NCBI GenBank assembly: GCA_010692645.1
Contig: JAAHGS010000036.1
Span: 7,190 to 50,924, forward strand
Reading direction: 5' to 3'
From: Symploca sp. SIO2E9
Lineage (GTDB): Bacteria > Cyanobacteriota > Cyanobacteriia > Cyanobacteriales > Coleofasciculaceae
DNA length: 43,735 bases
The position numbers and the translations under genes are program-made. Shown here piece after piece: positions 17,072-25,680 of the stretch. The stretch's first letter is position 1. The number at the start of each line of letters is the position of its first letter. The notes under the pieces are model-generated. The model was not told the DNA's origin, did not search any database, and saw only the letters and a list, made by a program, of their open reading frames with translations.

Positions 17072-17905
17072 GTGAATAATCAGTTTGAGCCTCTGGCTAG
17101 GGGTGAGGTTATCTCAATTGAAGAATCTAAAGCAATTTTATTTGGAAACCACACCTTCAGAGTTGATGAATTTGTAAAAGAGATCAAAAGAAAGTTAGAA
17201 CCTGGTGGTATTGGATGGAATGAAGAAAAAAAAGCCTGGTTTAATGACGAAGGAGCCATTTGTGAGGCTTTAAGATTCAATGCTAAGGGCTGGCAAAAAG
17301 GTAAGGTGAGAATCACCCTGGAATTTTGCCCACAGGAATGGGATGATGAGGCTAGTCCAACTACAGAGGTAGAAAGCTCCCAGGAGTTAGAGATCGAAGA
17401 ACCATTCCTTGGTGACGATGAGCAATTAGATTTAGGAATGGCAGCAGCCATAGATGTAGGAGATTTCAGCGATGAGTACCAATCATTAGAGGTATCGGGT
17501 GAAACCTTGGCTGGGATCGACTCTCAATCATCAACTGACTTTAGTGAAGAACTAGAACTCGAACAAACACCAGACAATCTCAACGGAGAATTTGATCTCA
17601 CAGCAATGGGGGACAGCATTGAGCAAGACCTAGAGTTTTTAGACGAACCTCTTACCAATGAAGAGGATTTAGTAGATTTGGGCGAACTGTCATCAGGGGA
17701 TGAAGATGAGCTTGATCTTGATGAGGACATATTAGCAGGAGACGACGATGACCTCGATCTTGATAAAATCTCCCTAGGAAATGATGAATTTGAGTTTGGA
17801 GACCTTAGCTCAGATCAACAATCGCAACAGAGCGAAACTGACCCCCTACTCAACGATGTCTGGCAAGACTTGAGTGATACACATGATCAGAAAAACCAGT
17901 GGTGA
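17072..17905 (+). CDS. KGK-domain protein with acidic tail
   Basis: 277 aa. GTG 17072 is preferred over TTG 17057 because GGGGA lies at a normal distance and family members begin just before the FEPL block. The KGK domain covers about residues 1-95, including ILFGNHTFRVDEFVKEIKRKL and KGWQKGKVRITLEFCP, from which the family is named. The remaining 180 residues are extremely acidic (many LDLDE/DDD runs) and probably disordered. KGK proteins are cyanobacterial with no known biochemistry. The stop overlaps the start region of tilS by 23 bp, implying co-transcription and translational coupling. Confidence 0.85.
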   Translation: MNNQFEPLARGEVISIEESKAILFGNHTFRVDEFVKEIKRKLEPGGIGWNEEKKAWFNDEGAICEALRFNAKGWQKGKVRITLEFCPQEWDDEASPTTEVESSQELEIEEPFLGDDEQLDLGMAAAIDVGDFSDEYQSLEVSGETLAGIDSQSSTDFSEELELEQTPDNLNGEFDLTAMGDSIEQDLEFLDEPLTNEEDLVDLGELSSGDEDELDLDEDILAGDDDDLDLDKISLGNDEFEFGDLSSDQQSQQSETDPLLNDVWQDLSDTHDQKNQW

Positions 17906-18953
17906 AGAAGTGTACGATTGCAGCTGGACGCTACTGCATGCTAGGCTGCATCAAATACTGCGCCAGAGGCAGCTCTTACCAAAGCAGCAACAGGTACTAG
18001 TAGCTGTCTCTGGTGGGCAAGATTCCCTGTGCTTAGCGAAACTGTTGTTAGATTTGAAATCTAAGTGGGGATGGCAATTAGCGATCGCTCACTGCGATCA
18101 TCGCTGGCCTTGGGATACAGGAATTGCCGCTCATGTTCAAGACATTGCTCAAAACTGGGCACTTCCTTTTCATCTACAAACAGCCCCGGAAGTTACTACC
18201 AGTGAGGCAGCAGCGCGGCAATGGCGTTACCAGGCCCTGATTAAGACCGCATATAGCTATGGCTACCAAAATATAGTTACAGGTCATACCAAAAGCGATC
18301 GCGCCGAAACTCTGCTCTACAATTTAATTCGAGGGGCTGGTGCTGATGGGTTAGGAGCCCTAACTTGGCAGCGCCTACTTACTGCGGAAGTAAAACTAGT
18401 GCGCCCCCTATTGGAAGTAAGCCGCGCCGAAACTTTACAATTCTGCCAGCAGCAGCAACTGCCGATTTGGGAAGATGCTTACAATCAAGACCTCAAATAT
18501 GCCCGCAGCCGCATCCGCCAGGACGTAATACCATACTTACAAACCCATTTCAATCCCCAAGTGGAGACGGCTCTGTCACACACAGCTGAACTGATCCGAG
18601 CCGACGTCGAATATCTTGAACAAGCCGCACATCAGCTGCGACAGGAGGCTACGATATCAGTTAAGGGCAATGAACTAGACGCCAGCGCTAACATCTCCAG
18701 TAGTCAAATCCTGCGCTTGAATCGCCTCATTTTGCGGAGAGCACCACTTGCTCTGCAACGCCGCGCTATACGTCAAATTCTCGTTAGATTTCAACAAGTA
18801 GCTCCTAGCTTTGAGCAAATCGAAGCCATGACTGTCTTAATTAATGCTCCCAATCGCTCTCGAACTTCTTCCTTTCCTGGAGGGACAAGCGCCTTAGTCG
18901 AAGGAGACTCGATTGTCCTTGTGGTTGAAGAGGTGAACTCCTCCCAACGCTGA
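17883..18953 (+). CDS. tilS: tRNA(Ile)-lysidine synthase
   Basis: 356 aa from ATG 17883; GTG 17874 and GTG 17910 are alternatives. The PP-loop ATP-binding motif SGGQDS is at residues 43-48. Further TilS blocks are AIAHCDHRWPWDTG, TGHTKSDRAETLLYNLIRGAGADGLGAL, VRPLLEVSRAE and the YNQDLKYARSRIRQDVIPYL segment. The enzyme converts the wobble cytidine of tRNA-Ile(CAU) to lysidine, changing both codon reading and charging; it is essential. Length matches the short cyanobacterial form. It overlaps the end of the KGK gene. Confidence 0.95.
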   Translation: MIRKTSGEEVYDCSWTLLHARLHQILRQRQLLPKQQQVLVAVSGGQDSLCLAKLLLDLKSKWGWQLAIAHCDHRWPWDTGIAAHVQDIAQNWALPFHLQTAPEVTTSEAAARQWRYQALIKTAYSYGYQNIVTGHTKSDRAETLLYNLIRGAGADGLGALTWQRLLTAEVKLVRPLLEVSRAETLQFCQQQQLPIWEDAYNQDLKYARSRIRQDVIPYLQTHFNPQVETALSHTAELIRADVEYLEQAAHQLRQEATISVKGNELDASANISSSQILRLNRLILRRAPLALQRRAIRQILVRFQQVAPSFEQIEAMTVLINAPNRSRTSSFPGGTSALVEGDSIVLVVEEVNSSQR

Positions 18954-18980
18954 AGAACCTATGACTTAGGCAAAGTCCTC

Positions 18981-19051
18981 GGGTGGGCGAAAAAAGGCGT
19001 GGGGAAATGAGTAAGCAGACGGGGAGACGCGGAGACGCTCCAGACACGGAG
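18981..19051 (+). mobile_element. Truncated copy of the inverted-repeat/octamer element
   Basis: The left terminus GGGTGGGCGAAA (one mismatch to GGGTGAGCGAAA) is followed by the family's internal segment (AAAAAGGCGTGGGGAAATGAGTAAGCAGACG) and a few octamers (GGGGAGACGCGGAGACGC, then CTCCAGACACGGAGG). The right terminus TTTCGCTCACCC is absent and no target-site duplication can be found, so this is a relic of the family whose intact copies are at 29680, 35480 and 43347. Confidence 0.7.
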
Positions 19052-19126
19052 GTATATGTGAACCGCCTTGTTCTCAGTATCTATTTTTCCAAGGCTTAGT
19101 ATCTGAAAGTGTGGTATATCACCAGG

Positions 19127-20977
19127 TTATGATGCTGCCAGTTCAGGGGACTGTAGAAGGCTACCAATTGTCTGCTGCATCTGGGCAAGAAGCTGTAGTT
19201 GATAGTCACCAATCTCCTGAATTTGGTTGAGACCATCGGCAATAGCTTCCAGCTTCTGCCGAATTTCAGTAATGCTATCCTGCCTTAGCTGTAGTGTTTC
19301 TTGATAGAGATTGACTTTGCCCAAAATTTGAGCAGCTGACTCCTTGGCAGAGTTCCACTCCTGCTGTAGATTCCCGAGCTCGGTAAGTTTAGCCTCCTGC
19401 TCACTAGTTTTTTGAGCTACTAGCTCTTCAAGAGAGTTAATGCTCTGACTTATTTGCTCTACTTCGCCCTCCAGTTTCTGTAATTCCTCTTGTCGTTGTT
19501 GTATTTGTACCTCTAGCTGCATCAAAATTGGTTCAAGGTCAATAGTCTGGCTATCGGCATTATTACCCTCCCCCACTCCTTGCCGACGCTGCAATAATCG
19601 CCGATGCTGAGACAGAATCCCTTCTCGCTCTCGCAGATTACGGCGCTGACCTACTAGGGTTTCATCAAGCATCTTATAGCAATCGCGCTCATCTGCTAGT
19701 TCTGTTTCTAAACTAATGCGGTCATATTCACTAGCTGAGTCCAATTTTGATTGCAATTGTTCAAGATTTTGGCGCTGTAAAGTCAACTCTTCTTCTTGAG
19801 CATTGACAAAGTCCACCACCTTTGCCAAATCTTGCTGCAAGTTATCTACCACTTCAATCAGTTCACCTAGAGGCATCTTTTCGAGGCTTTCAATATCCAC
19901 CTTTTGGCTAATTCCGACATCAGTTGAGTTCGTTGCCAGAAGGGTAAGTTCCTGTTGTAACGACTGTTGAGTCTGTAGCTGAAGACTAAGCATTGCTAAT
20001 GACTCCCGCTTGAGTTCTAGAACATGCTGCTGTACTTTCAACTCGATTTTTGCTTGTTCTAGGGAAACTTGTGTTTGCTGTAACTGTTGAGAGCGGTTGG
20101 TAACTTCCTCACCTTGACGCTCAACATCTGTTTGCAGGCGAGTTGCTTCTGCTTGCTGTTGCTCAAACTGCTGCCATTGCTCATCGAGTACAGACTGTTG
20201 AGAATTAACCACTTCCAACCCCAGATGCAGTTGTTCTCGCACACTGGCAGTAGGTGCCACTGTTTCGGAGAGTCGATCTAGCAATTGTTGAATCACACCA
20301 GCCTGTTCGGCATCTATACCAGCACTATACTGACCCTCAGCTTTAATTTCCTCCAAGCGTCGCTGCTCACCCTTGAGATGCTCCCAAGCTCCCTCCAGCT
20401 CCCGAGATTTACGCTCAAACTCCTCTTGGAGTCTGGTGGTTTCCTCACTAGCACTCTCAAGCTCTTGACGCTGCTGTTCAATGAGTGCCAACTCTTCCTC
20501 TTTGGCTTGCATTTGGTCAAGCCTTTGCTCGAGTTCAATTTCCCGACGATTCATCTCTTGACTTTGAAAAGTCAGAGACTGCTTCCACTGCTCGATTTCT
20601 TCTTCTTGATTTTTCGACTTTTCCAGCAGGCGAGAGAAATTTTGCAAGATAGTGGATACACGATCCCCAGCTGGTTCAATCTCCCCCTTAACGAGTCGAT
20701 TCACCAGGTTGACAATTACTAGCGCTCCATCATTAAAAGCATTAGCTTCTTCGGCAGGAACTACTTCCTCTGTGCGCTCCACCGTCCAACTCTGTTCAGT
20801 TCTCTGACAAGCCAGTAGTTTGAGTTCTGCCTTACCACCACCGCCCAGAAACCCAGTTTTTGGTTTTTGTACTTCTGCTAGATACAGCACACTGATGGTC
20901 CTCTTTAACTTGTCTTGTGCCCAACCTTCGACTCCAGCAAATAAGCTTAAGCTAGGGCCTAGTCGATAATCCTGCAA
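19127..20977 (-). CDS. hmpF: HmpF-like coiled-coil pilus motility protein
   Basis: 616 aa. The N-terminal globular part (about 1-115, including LSLFAGVEGWAQDKLKRTISVLYLAEVQKPK and LGGGGKAELKLLACQR) matches cyanobacterial HmpF. The rest is almost uninterrupted coiled coil rich in Glu/Gln/Leu, consistent with a filament-forming or polar scaffold. In Nostoc, HmpF is needed for hormogonium gliding and controls where type IV pili sit at cell poles. It is divergent from the pilG-pilH-pilI-pilJ cluster, which fits a shared motility role. It is predicted cytoplasmic with no membrane segment. Confidence 0.85.
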   Translation of the reverse strand: MQDYRLGPSLSLFAGVEGWAQDKLKRTISVLYLAEVQKPKTGFLGGGGKAELKLLACQRTEQSWTVERTEEVVPAEEANAFNDGALVIVNLVNRLVKGEIEPAGDRVSTILQNFSRLLEKSKNQEEEIEQWKQSLTFQSQEMNRREIELEQRLDQMQAKEEELALIEQQRQELESASEETTRLQEEFERKSRELEGAWEHLKGEQRRLEEIKAEGQYSAGIDAEQAGVIQQLLDRLSETVAPTASVREQLHLGLEVVNSQQSVLDEQWQQFEQQQAEATRLQTDVERQGEEVTNRSQQLQQTQVSLEQAKIELKVQQHVLELKRESLAMLSLQLQTQQSLQQELTLLATNSTDVGISQKVDIESLEKMPLGELIEVVDNLQQDLAKVVDFVNAQEEELTLQRQNLEQLQSKLDSASEYDRISLETELADERDCYKMLDETLVGQRRNLREREGILSQHRRLLQRRQGVGEGNNADSQTIDLEPILMQLEVQIQQRQEELQKLEGEVEQISQSINSLEELVAQKTSEQEAKLTELGNLQQEWNSAKESAAQILGKVNLYQETLQLRQDSITEIRQKLEAIADGLNQIQEIGDYQLQLLAQMQQTIGSLLQSPELAAS

Positions 20978-21313
20978 TCTAGTTTAACAACCTCGCTGGG
21001 AATCCCCCTCTTGCAATATGTAGATTCAAGACCAAGATCAAGACTTTACAATAACTACTTCCTACTCAGTTTAGCTAGACCTTGGTCAACCCTGCTATTT
21101 GCCAGACATGACCGATGAGGAGCGATTGTCCTAGAGAAAGCACCCAAGGCGATTGGCGTAGCGAGGGAATGCAACTAGTGCCACACTTGAGCGAGTTTTT
21201 CACTCAAGCCAGAATAAACTAGTGTGAAACTAGTATATAAGCATCCTTAGAAAAACAATAGGCAGCAAGATGTTCAGATTGAACACAAGGTTTTTAGGAG
21301 CAGATGTCTTTAA
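20978..21313. promoter_or_regulatory. Divergent hmpF/pilG promoter region with inverted repeats
   Basis: This 336-bp spacer separates two divergent motility genes and has no coding frame. At about 21175-21235 it holds inverted repeats: CTTGAG...CTCAAG around a T-rich loop, with ACTAGTG elements on both sides (CAACTAGTGCCACAC and AAACTAGTGTGAAAC). These are plausible regulator-binding or hairpin structures. I cannot assign sigma factor boxes with confidence. Confidence 0.4.
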
Positions 21314-22636
21314 ATGCAGGGAACATTAAATGAAATTGATATCCGCAGCATCCTGGAACTGATCGAGCTAGGTCAGCGCACAGGAGAACTGTTGCTTGAG
21401 ACCTATAGCTCCAACTCTAATCATAAAAGCGGCGACACCAGTAGCAAGGGTTATGCCCTCCAAGCTAGCTCGACTATCTCTCGTCAAGCCTACGCCAGAG
21501 CCTTCGGTAGTTCCTACCAGAAAGCAAAAATTAAGCCCTCTGGGCATTTTTGGTTAGTCTTCTTCGTCAATGGGCAAATTGTCTATGCTGCCGACAGTGA
21601 TAGCAGCTTATTGCGCCTGCGCGATTATCTGCGTCGCTATAAAGCCCATGCTGTTCTCGATCAGTTAGAAGGTAAGTCGATGGCTGCTACAAATGCGCCA
21701 GAATACGGCTGCCTGTGGGCTTTGCTCGAAAAGCATGTGATTACTCCCAAGCAAGGGCGCAACATCCTCAAAGGAATGGTCAATGAAACCCTCTTTGACC
21801 TCCTAAGCCTGCATAACGGATACTTTGTGTTTGAGATTAGTCCGGCATTAGCACCACAACTGATGACCCTAGAAATTGCTCCACTGGTAACCAAAATTAT
21901 CAAGCAGGTGCAGGAATGGAAGCAGTTTTATCCCCATATTCAATCTCCCAATCACTGTCCAATGATTGCAGATGAAGCTCACTTACGTACCACCCTGCCA
22001 GATAATCTGTTTAGAACGCTAGCTCGTTGGGTAGATGGTCAGAGTTCTCTGCGCCAGATTGCCCGCTATCTCAATCGCGACTTGCTCACTGTAGCTAGGG
22101 CAATTTATCCCTATGTCCAAAAGGGTTGGATTCAAATTTCTGCAGCCCAAACACCAGATGCGCTAGCAACTGGCTCAGAATGGGAGTCTAAGAATCTCAA
22201 CAAAGTACCAAGAGTTGTTTGTGTTGATGATGACTTAGCAATTGGAAAAACCGTCGAATCTATATTAGAAGCTAATGGCTATGAAATCACAGCGATTCAA
22301 GACCCCCTAAAGGCTCTAACGCTAGTGTTTGAACTCCAGCCAGATCTGATCCTCTGTGACCTAGTGATGCCCAAACTAGACGGATATGAGTTTTGTGGCA
22401 TGCTACGACAGTCTAAAGCTTTTCGGCAGACCCCAATCATCATGCTGACAGGCAAAGATGGTTTTATTGACCGAGTTAGAGCCAGAATGGTAGGGTCAAC
22501 AGACTACCTAACCAAGCCCTTTGGAGTGCATGAGCTGTTGATGTTATTGGAGTTGTATATTGGTCCAGGCAATCTTGAATTTTGCCAGGAGGAGAGTTCT
22601 CTAAACACAGCAATGGGAAGAAATGGATATCGGTAA
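21314..22636 (+). CDS. pilG: PatA-like response regulator (DUF4388/PATAN plus REC)
   Basis: 440 aa. The N-terminal DUF4388/PATAN region begins MQGTLNEIDIRSILELIELGQRTGELLLE and extends over roughly the first half (SGHFWLVFFVNGQIVYAADSD, NETLFDLLSLHNGYFVFEI). The C-terminal receiver (about 298-420) has VVCVDDD, LILCDLVMPKLDGYEF with the phospho-acceptor Asp, IIMLTGKDG and DYLTKPFG. This is the PatA architecture of the first gene in cyanobacterial pilus/phototaxis operons (pilG, slr1041, in Synechocystis; hmpA in Nostoc). It should be followed directly by pilH, but a 2-kb tnpB-bearing insertion intervenes. Divergent from hmpF. Confidence 0.9.
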   Translation: MQGTLNEIDIRSILELIELGQRTGELLLETYSSNSNHKSGDTSSKGYALQASSTISRQAYARAFGSSYQKAKIKPSGHFWLVFFVNGQIVYAADSDSSLLRLRDYLRRYKAHAVLDQLEGKSMAATNAPEYGCLWALLEKHVITPKQGRNILKGMVNETLFDLLSLHNGYFVFEISPALAPQLMTLEIAPLVTKIIKQVQEWKQFYPHIQSPNHCPMIADEAHLRTTLPDNLFRTLARWVDGQSSLRQIARYLNRDLLTVARAIYPYVQKGWIQISAAQTPDALATGSEWESKNLNKVPRVVCVDDDLAIGKTVESILEANGYEITAIQDPLKALTLVFELQPDLILCDLVMPKLDGYEFCGMLRQSKAFRQTPIIMLTGKDGFIDRVRARMVGSTDYLTKPFGVHELLMLLELYIGPGNLEFCQEESSLNTAMGRNGYR

Positions 22637-22819
22637 ATCGACATCTTTGATTTAATATTAGGTAGTTTACCCAATTTTCGAGCAAATCCCTTTCCTTAGA
22701 GATGGGAGATGTAGCCAGAGAACCTTTAGGTGCGCGTATCCTTGAGAAACTATCACCTGTGCTGGTACGCTAGTATATGGTACAGGCTGAAAAACCAAAA
22801 ATAACCTCGAGCGAGAGTT

Positions 22820-24619
22820 AGCCATTGGTTTTAACCAATGGTAGGGTCACGAATCGAATTTATTCCGACGATACTTTGGCAAATGTTTTTGTTGTAAAAT
22901 AATTCTAGGTATCAAAGGAGTTAAGCAATTAAAGGAGGTGATATTTCTGTACGGATGCCAACAAATAATGCTTCATCCTGATCAATTAGAAAAAGAGATT
23001 TTGGTATTTATCTGTCAACAAGCCAACAAGCTAGTCAATTGCGGTACATATTTGTTGAGGCAAGCATTTTTCACCTTTGGTCAAGTAGAACATGATGCCT
23101 ATTCTCTCCACGCAGAACTTAAAGGCAATCCTCATTTTAAGATTTTGAGGTCAGCAGTTGCTCAGCAGGTACTCACAGGAGTAGCCGAATCCTTCAAGTC
23201 CTATAAAGAGTTGACAAATAAGTTCTTTAAAGGAGAAATATCAGACCAACCCAAACTGCCCAAATATCGAAAAAAAGGCGGCTTGGCTACTATTTCATAC
23301 CCTGCCAGATGGGTATCATTTGACCTGGAAACAGGTTATGCCTCACTTAATCTTGGCAAGACATTTAAGGAGTGGTTTGGAATTGAACACATTCAAGTGC
23401 CACCTCCCTATGGACTTGGTGTCAAAGACATTGCCGAGATTCGGATTCTACCTAGAAATGGCTGCTTTTACGCTGAATACACTTACAAAATGCAGCCACA
23501 AATTGTGGATTTATCAGACAAGGCTTTAGGTATAGATCCAGGTTTGAACAACTGGTTAACCTGTGTTTCTACTGACGGAGACAGCTTTATTGTCGATGGC
23601 AGGAAAGTTAAGAGTCTTAATCAGTGGTATAACCAGCAAGTAGCTAAGCGAAAAAAAAACCAACCTCAAGATTACTGGGATGAGAAACTAGCTCAACTTT
23701 CAGAGCGTCGTAATCGCCAGATGAGAGATGCGGTCAACAAAGCAGCAAGATTAGTAATTAACTACTGCTTAAGTCATGAGATTGGCACGATTGTCTTTGG
23801 CTGGAACCAAGGCAATAAAAACCGTATGGAAATGGGCAAAAAAAACAACCAAGAGTTTGTAGGAGTGCCTACCGCTAAACTCAAAGAACGTATAGCTCAG
23901 TTATGCCAACAGTATGGATTAAAATTTATTGAAACCGAAGAGTCCTACACCTCAAAGAGCAGTTTTTTAGACGGAGATTTCTTGCCCAAATTTGGTGAAA
24001 AACCCGAACGGTGGAAGCCATCCGGAAGACGAGTCTCTAGAGGTATGTATCGGACAAAAAATGGCACTGAAGTTAACGCCGATATTAACGGCGCTGCCAA
24101 TATTTTACGTAAAGTAGAGATACAGTTAAGCGTCAGCTTAGCTAAGGTCTGTAGGGCATTTTTGACCGTGCCTACCAGATATAAAATCTGGGAAACTCTC
24201 GCGAAGGAGCGTCATTTTAATGCGCTCCGCAGCAACCGCTTGAATCCTCGTCGTTTTAACGCGAGGAGAGGTCAACTCTGACTTGAGACCATAAAAAATC
24301 TGTGGTGACCACACTCAAATGATCAGAAAGTATTAATGCTAAGTAGGTAGGGAAGATCCACTATAAAAACCCAGCTAACTAACAATTAGCGCAACCAATA
24401 AATTCAAGAACCCAACAGTAACAGTACCGCAGGGCATGTGGAAACTGGCGAGGAACTCGCAAAAAGCTTAAGGACAGATTCCCACTGGGACTACTCGCTT
24501 AGCACTGAAATTGGTATTTTTTATATCAAAATTAGGGAGTTAAGGTACGCGCAAGTCTTGTAGTTTTAAGGAAGCTGGAAGATCTAAGAATCTCCGCCCT
24601 CAAGGACGGAGAGTGTCAA
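22820..24619 (+). mobile_element. Solo-tnpB element, IS200/IS605 superfamily, between pilG and pilH
   Basis: The minimal extent runs from a left-end-like hairpin (CCATTGGTT/AACCAATGG, 22822-22841, followed by GTAGGGTCACGAATCGA) to a right-end-like hairpin (CTCCGCCC...GGACGGAG, about 24592-24611) and AGTGTCAA ending at 24619. The right end has the same layout and TCAA terminus as the element at 12749-13726. A second right-end-like hairpin (CCTCG...CGAGG, then AGAGGTCAA) occurs at 24243-24276 and overlaps the end of tnpB, so the true right end is ambiguous. The left boundary upstream of 22820 is not resolved. No tnpA is present. Confidence 0.55.
22938..24281 (+). CDS. tnpB: TnpB-family RNA-guided nuclease homologue, zinc-finger-less variant
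   Basis: 447 aa counted from GTG 22938. The upstream AAAGGAGGTGAT is a perfect anti-16S match and includes that GTG, so initiation is probably a few codons later (for example CTG 22947 or ATG 22968). RuvC-I is ALGIDPGLNNWLT and RuvC-III is NADINGAANILRK. At the RuvC-II position IGTIVFGWNQGNKNRMEMGKKNNQEFVGVP lacks the canonical Glu; ETEESYTSKSSFLDGD downstream supplies alternative acidic residues. The CxxC...CxxC zinc finger is missing. These are shared features of a known TnpB subgroup, not obvious damage. The last 30 residues (Arg/Asn-rich) are translated right-end sequence. TnpB proteins use an RNA from the element's right end to cut the empty donor site. Confidence 0.82.
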   Translation: MIFLYGCQQIMLHPDQLEKEILVFICQQANKLVNCGTYLLRQAFFTFGQVEHDAYSLHAELKGNPHFKILRSAVAQQVLTGVAESFKSYKELTNKFFKGEISDQPKLPKYRKKGGLATISYPARWVSFDLETGYASLNLGKTFKEWFGIEHIQVPPPYGLGVKDIAEIRILPRNGCFYAEYTYKMQPQIVDLSDKALGIDPGLNNWLTCVSTDGDSFIVDGRKVKSLNQWYNQQVAKRKKNQPQDYWDEKLAQLSERRNRQMRDAVNKAARLVINYCLSHEIGTIVFGWNQGNKNRMEMGKKNNQEFVGVPTAKLKERIAQLCQQYGLKFIETEESYTSKSSFLDGDFLPKFGEKPERWKPSGRRVSRGMYRTKNGTEVNADINGAANILRKVEIQLSVSLAKVCRAFLTVPTRYKIWETLAKERHFNALRSNRLNPRRFNARRGQL

Positions 24620-24661
24620 ATTCAGATCCACCCTGGTCTCGGCATCGTCAGGTAGGGAGTT
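24282..24661 (+). other. Tail of the tnpB element and 5' region of pilH, possible guide-RNA scaffold
   Basis: About 380 bp without a coding frame. It runs from the end of tnpB to the right-end hairpin at 24592-24611 and TCAA at 24616-24619, then 42 bp to pilH. In TnpB elements this position encodes the right-end (omega) RNA, whose guide is the flank after TCAA (here starting ATTCAG). Whether this stretch is such an RNA, or leftover from a second element, cannot be decided by eye. A promoter for pilH-pilI-pilJ may also lie here. Confidence 0.4.
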
Positions 24662-25027
24662 ATGAGCACAGTTCTGGTTGTAGAAGACAGCCTCGCGCAA
24701 CGGCAGATGATTTCAGATCTCCTCCAAGGGAGTGGGTTGACAGTAACTGTCGCCAGTGATGGTGTGGAAGCTTTAGAACATGTTGTTCGGTCTTGCCCTG
24801 ATGTCGTGGTATTGGATATTGTTATGCCACGAATGAATGGTTACGAGGTCTGTCGCCGCCTCAAAGCGGATCCAAAAACGCAGAATGTACCTGTAGTAAT
24901 GTGTTCTTCAAAAGGCGAAGAATTTGACCGCTATTGGGGCATGAAGCAAGGTGCAGACGCTTACATCGCTAAGCCTTTTCAGCCTACAGAGCTGATTGGA
25001 ACGGTTAAACAGCTACTCAGAACATAG
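24662..25027 (+). CDS. pilH: CheY-like single-domain response regulator
   Basis: 121 aa, a stand-alone receiver: VLVVEDS acidic pair at residues 8-9, phospho-acceptor Asp in VVVLDIVMPRMNGYEV, the Ser/Thr switch region in VVMCSSKGEEFD and Lys in YIAKPFQP. It lacks an output domain, as expected for the CheY-type protein of the pilus chemotaxis-like pathway (pilH, slr1042, or hmpB). Twenty bases separate it from the CheW gene, so they form an operon. The tnpB element ends 42 bp upstream. Confidence 0.93.
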   Translation: MSTVLVVEDSLAQRQMISDLLQGSGLTVTVASDGVEALEHVVRSCPDVVVLDIVMPRMNGYEVCRRLKADPKTQNVPVVMCSSKGEEFDRYWGMKQGADAYIAKPFQPTELIGTVKQLLRT

Positions 25028-25047
25028 ATACATAGGTATTCAAGGGC

Positions 25048-25578
25048 ATGGTTGGCAATCCAGACTTTTTAACTGACTCCAATCAAAACGGATCCCCAGA
25101 ATTCCAGGAACTCGAAAGCCGTGAAGGTGAATTGCATTTGCGCTTTTATGTTCCTTCCGGTAAAGAGTTTGCCCTGCCTGCTATTGGTATCAAAGAGGTG
25201 ATTTCTCAGTCGCCAGACATGATTACTGCCATTCCCAATGCTTCACCTTTACTTCTGGGAACTCTCAACATTCGAGGGCGGGTGATTTGGGTCTCAGATC
25301 TTGGTCAGTTTCTCGGGGATGTGGCAATGTTGAATACAGACCGACAGGAAATTCCGATTATTGCCATCGAAGACCAAGACACTATGCTAGGCTTAGCAAT
25401 TGACCAGATTGTGGGTATGGATTGGCTTGATGTTGAGCAACTACAATTGCCGACAAATACTCCGGATAGTATGGCACCATTTTTACAGGGCGAGTGGCTG
25501 TTAGACCAAGAGTCTAATAAGTATCTTCGACTGCTAGATCAGGTAGCAATCATACGCTCAGCGCGGTGGGCAGCATGA
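25048..25578 (+). CDS. pilI: CheW-like coupling protein
   Basis: 176 aa with one CheW domain (about 30-170): YVPSGKEFALPAIGIKEVI, LLLGTLNIRGRVIWVSDLGQFLG and DTMLGLAIDQIVGMDWL are standard blocks. It bridges the methyl-accepting protein to a CheA kinase in the pilus motility pathway (pilI, slr1043, or hmpC). It lies between pilH and pilJ in the same operon. No CheA is in the window; in some cyanobacteria the CheA-like PilL is encoded elsewhere. Confidence 0.93.
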   Translation: MVGNPDFLTDSNQNGSPEFQELESREGELHLRFYVPSGKEFALPAIGIKEVISQSPDMITAIPNASPLLLGTLNIRGRVIWVSDLGQFLGDVAMLNTDRQEIPIIAIEDQDTMLGLAIDQIVGMDWLDVEQLQLPTNTPDSMAPFLQGEWLLDQESNKYLRLLDQVAIIRSARWAA

Positions 25579-25680
25579 AATAAGGGAAAAAGGGAAAAGC
25601 TCGCCAAGGGCAGCAGGGAAAAGGTAAAATTTTTTCCTTTTCGATTTTTCCTTTTTCCTTCTGAAAGCGGGAGGAAGTAA

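Noticed and set aside
22666-22670. TTTAC at 22666-22670 as the left target site of the second tnpB element
   Set aside because: It would place the left end about 150 bp before the hairpin, whereas in the first element the hairpin is within about 20 bp of the end. The boundary is left open.
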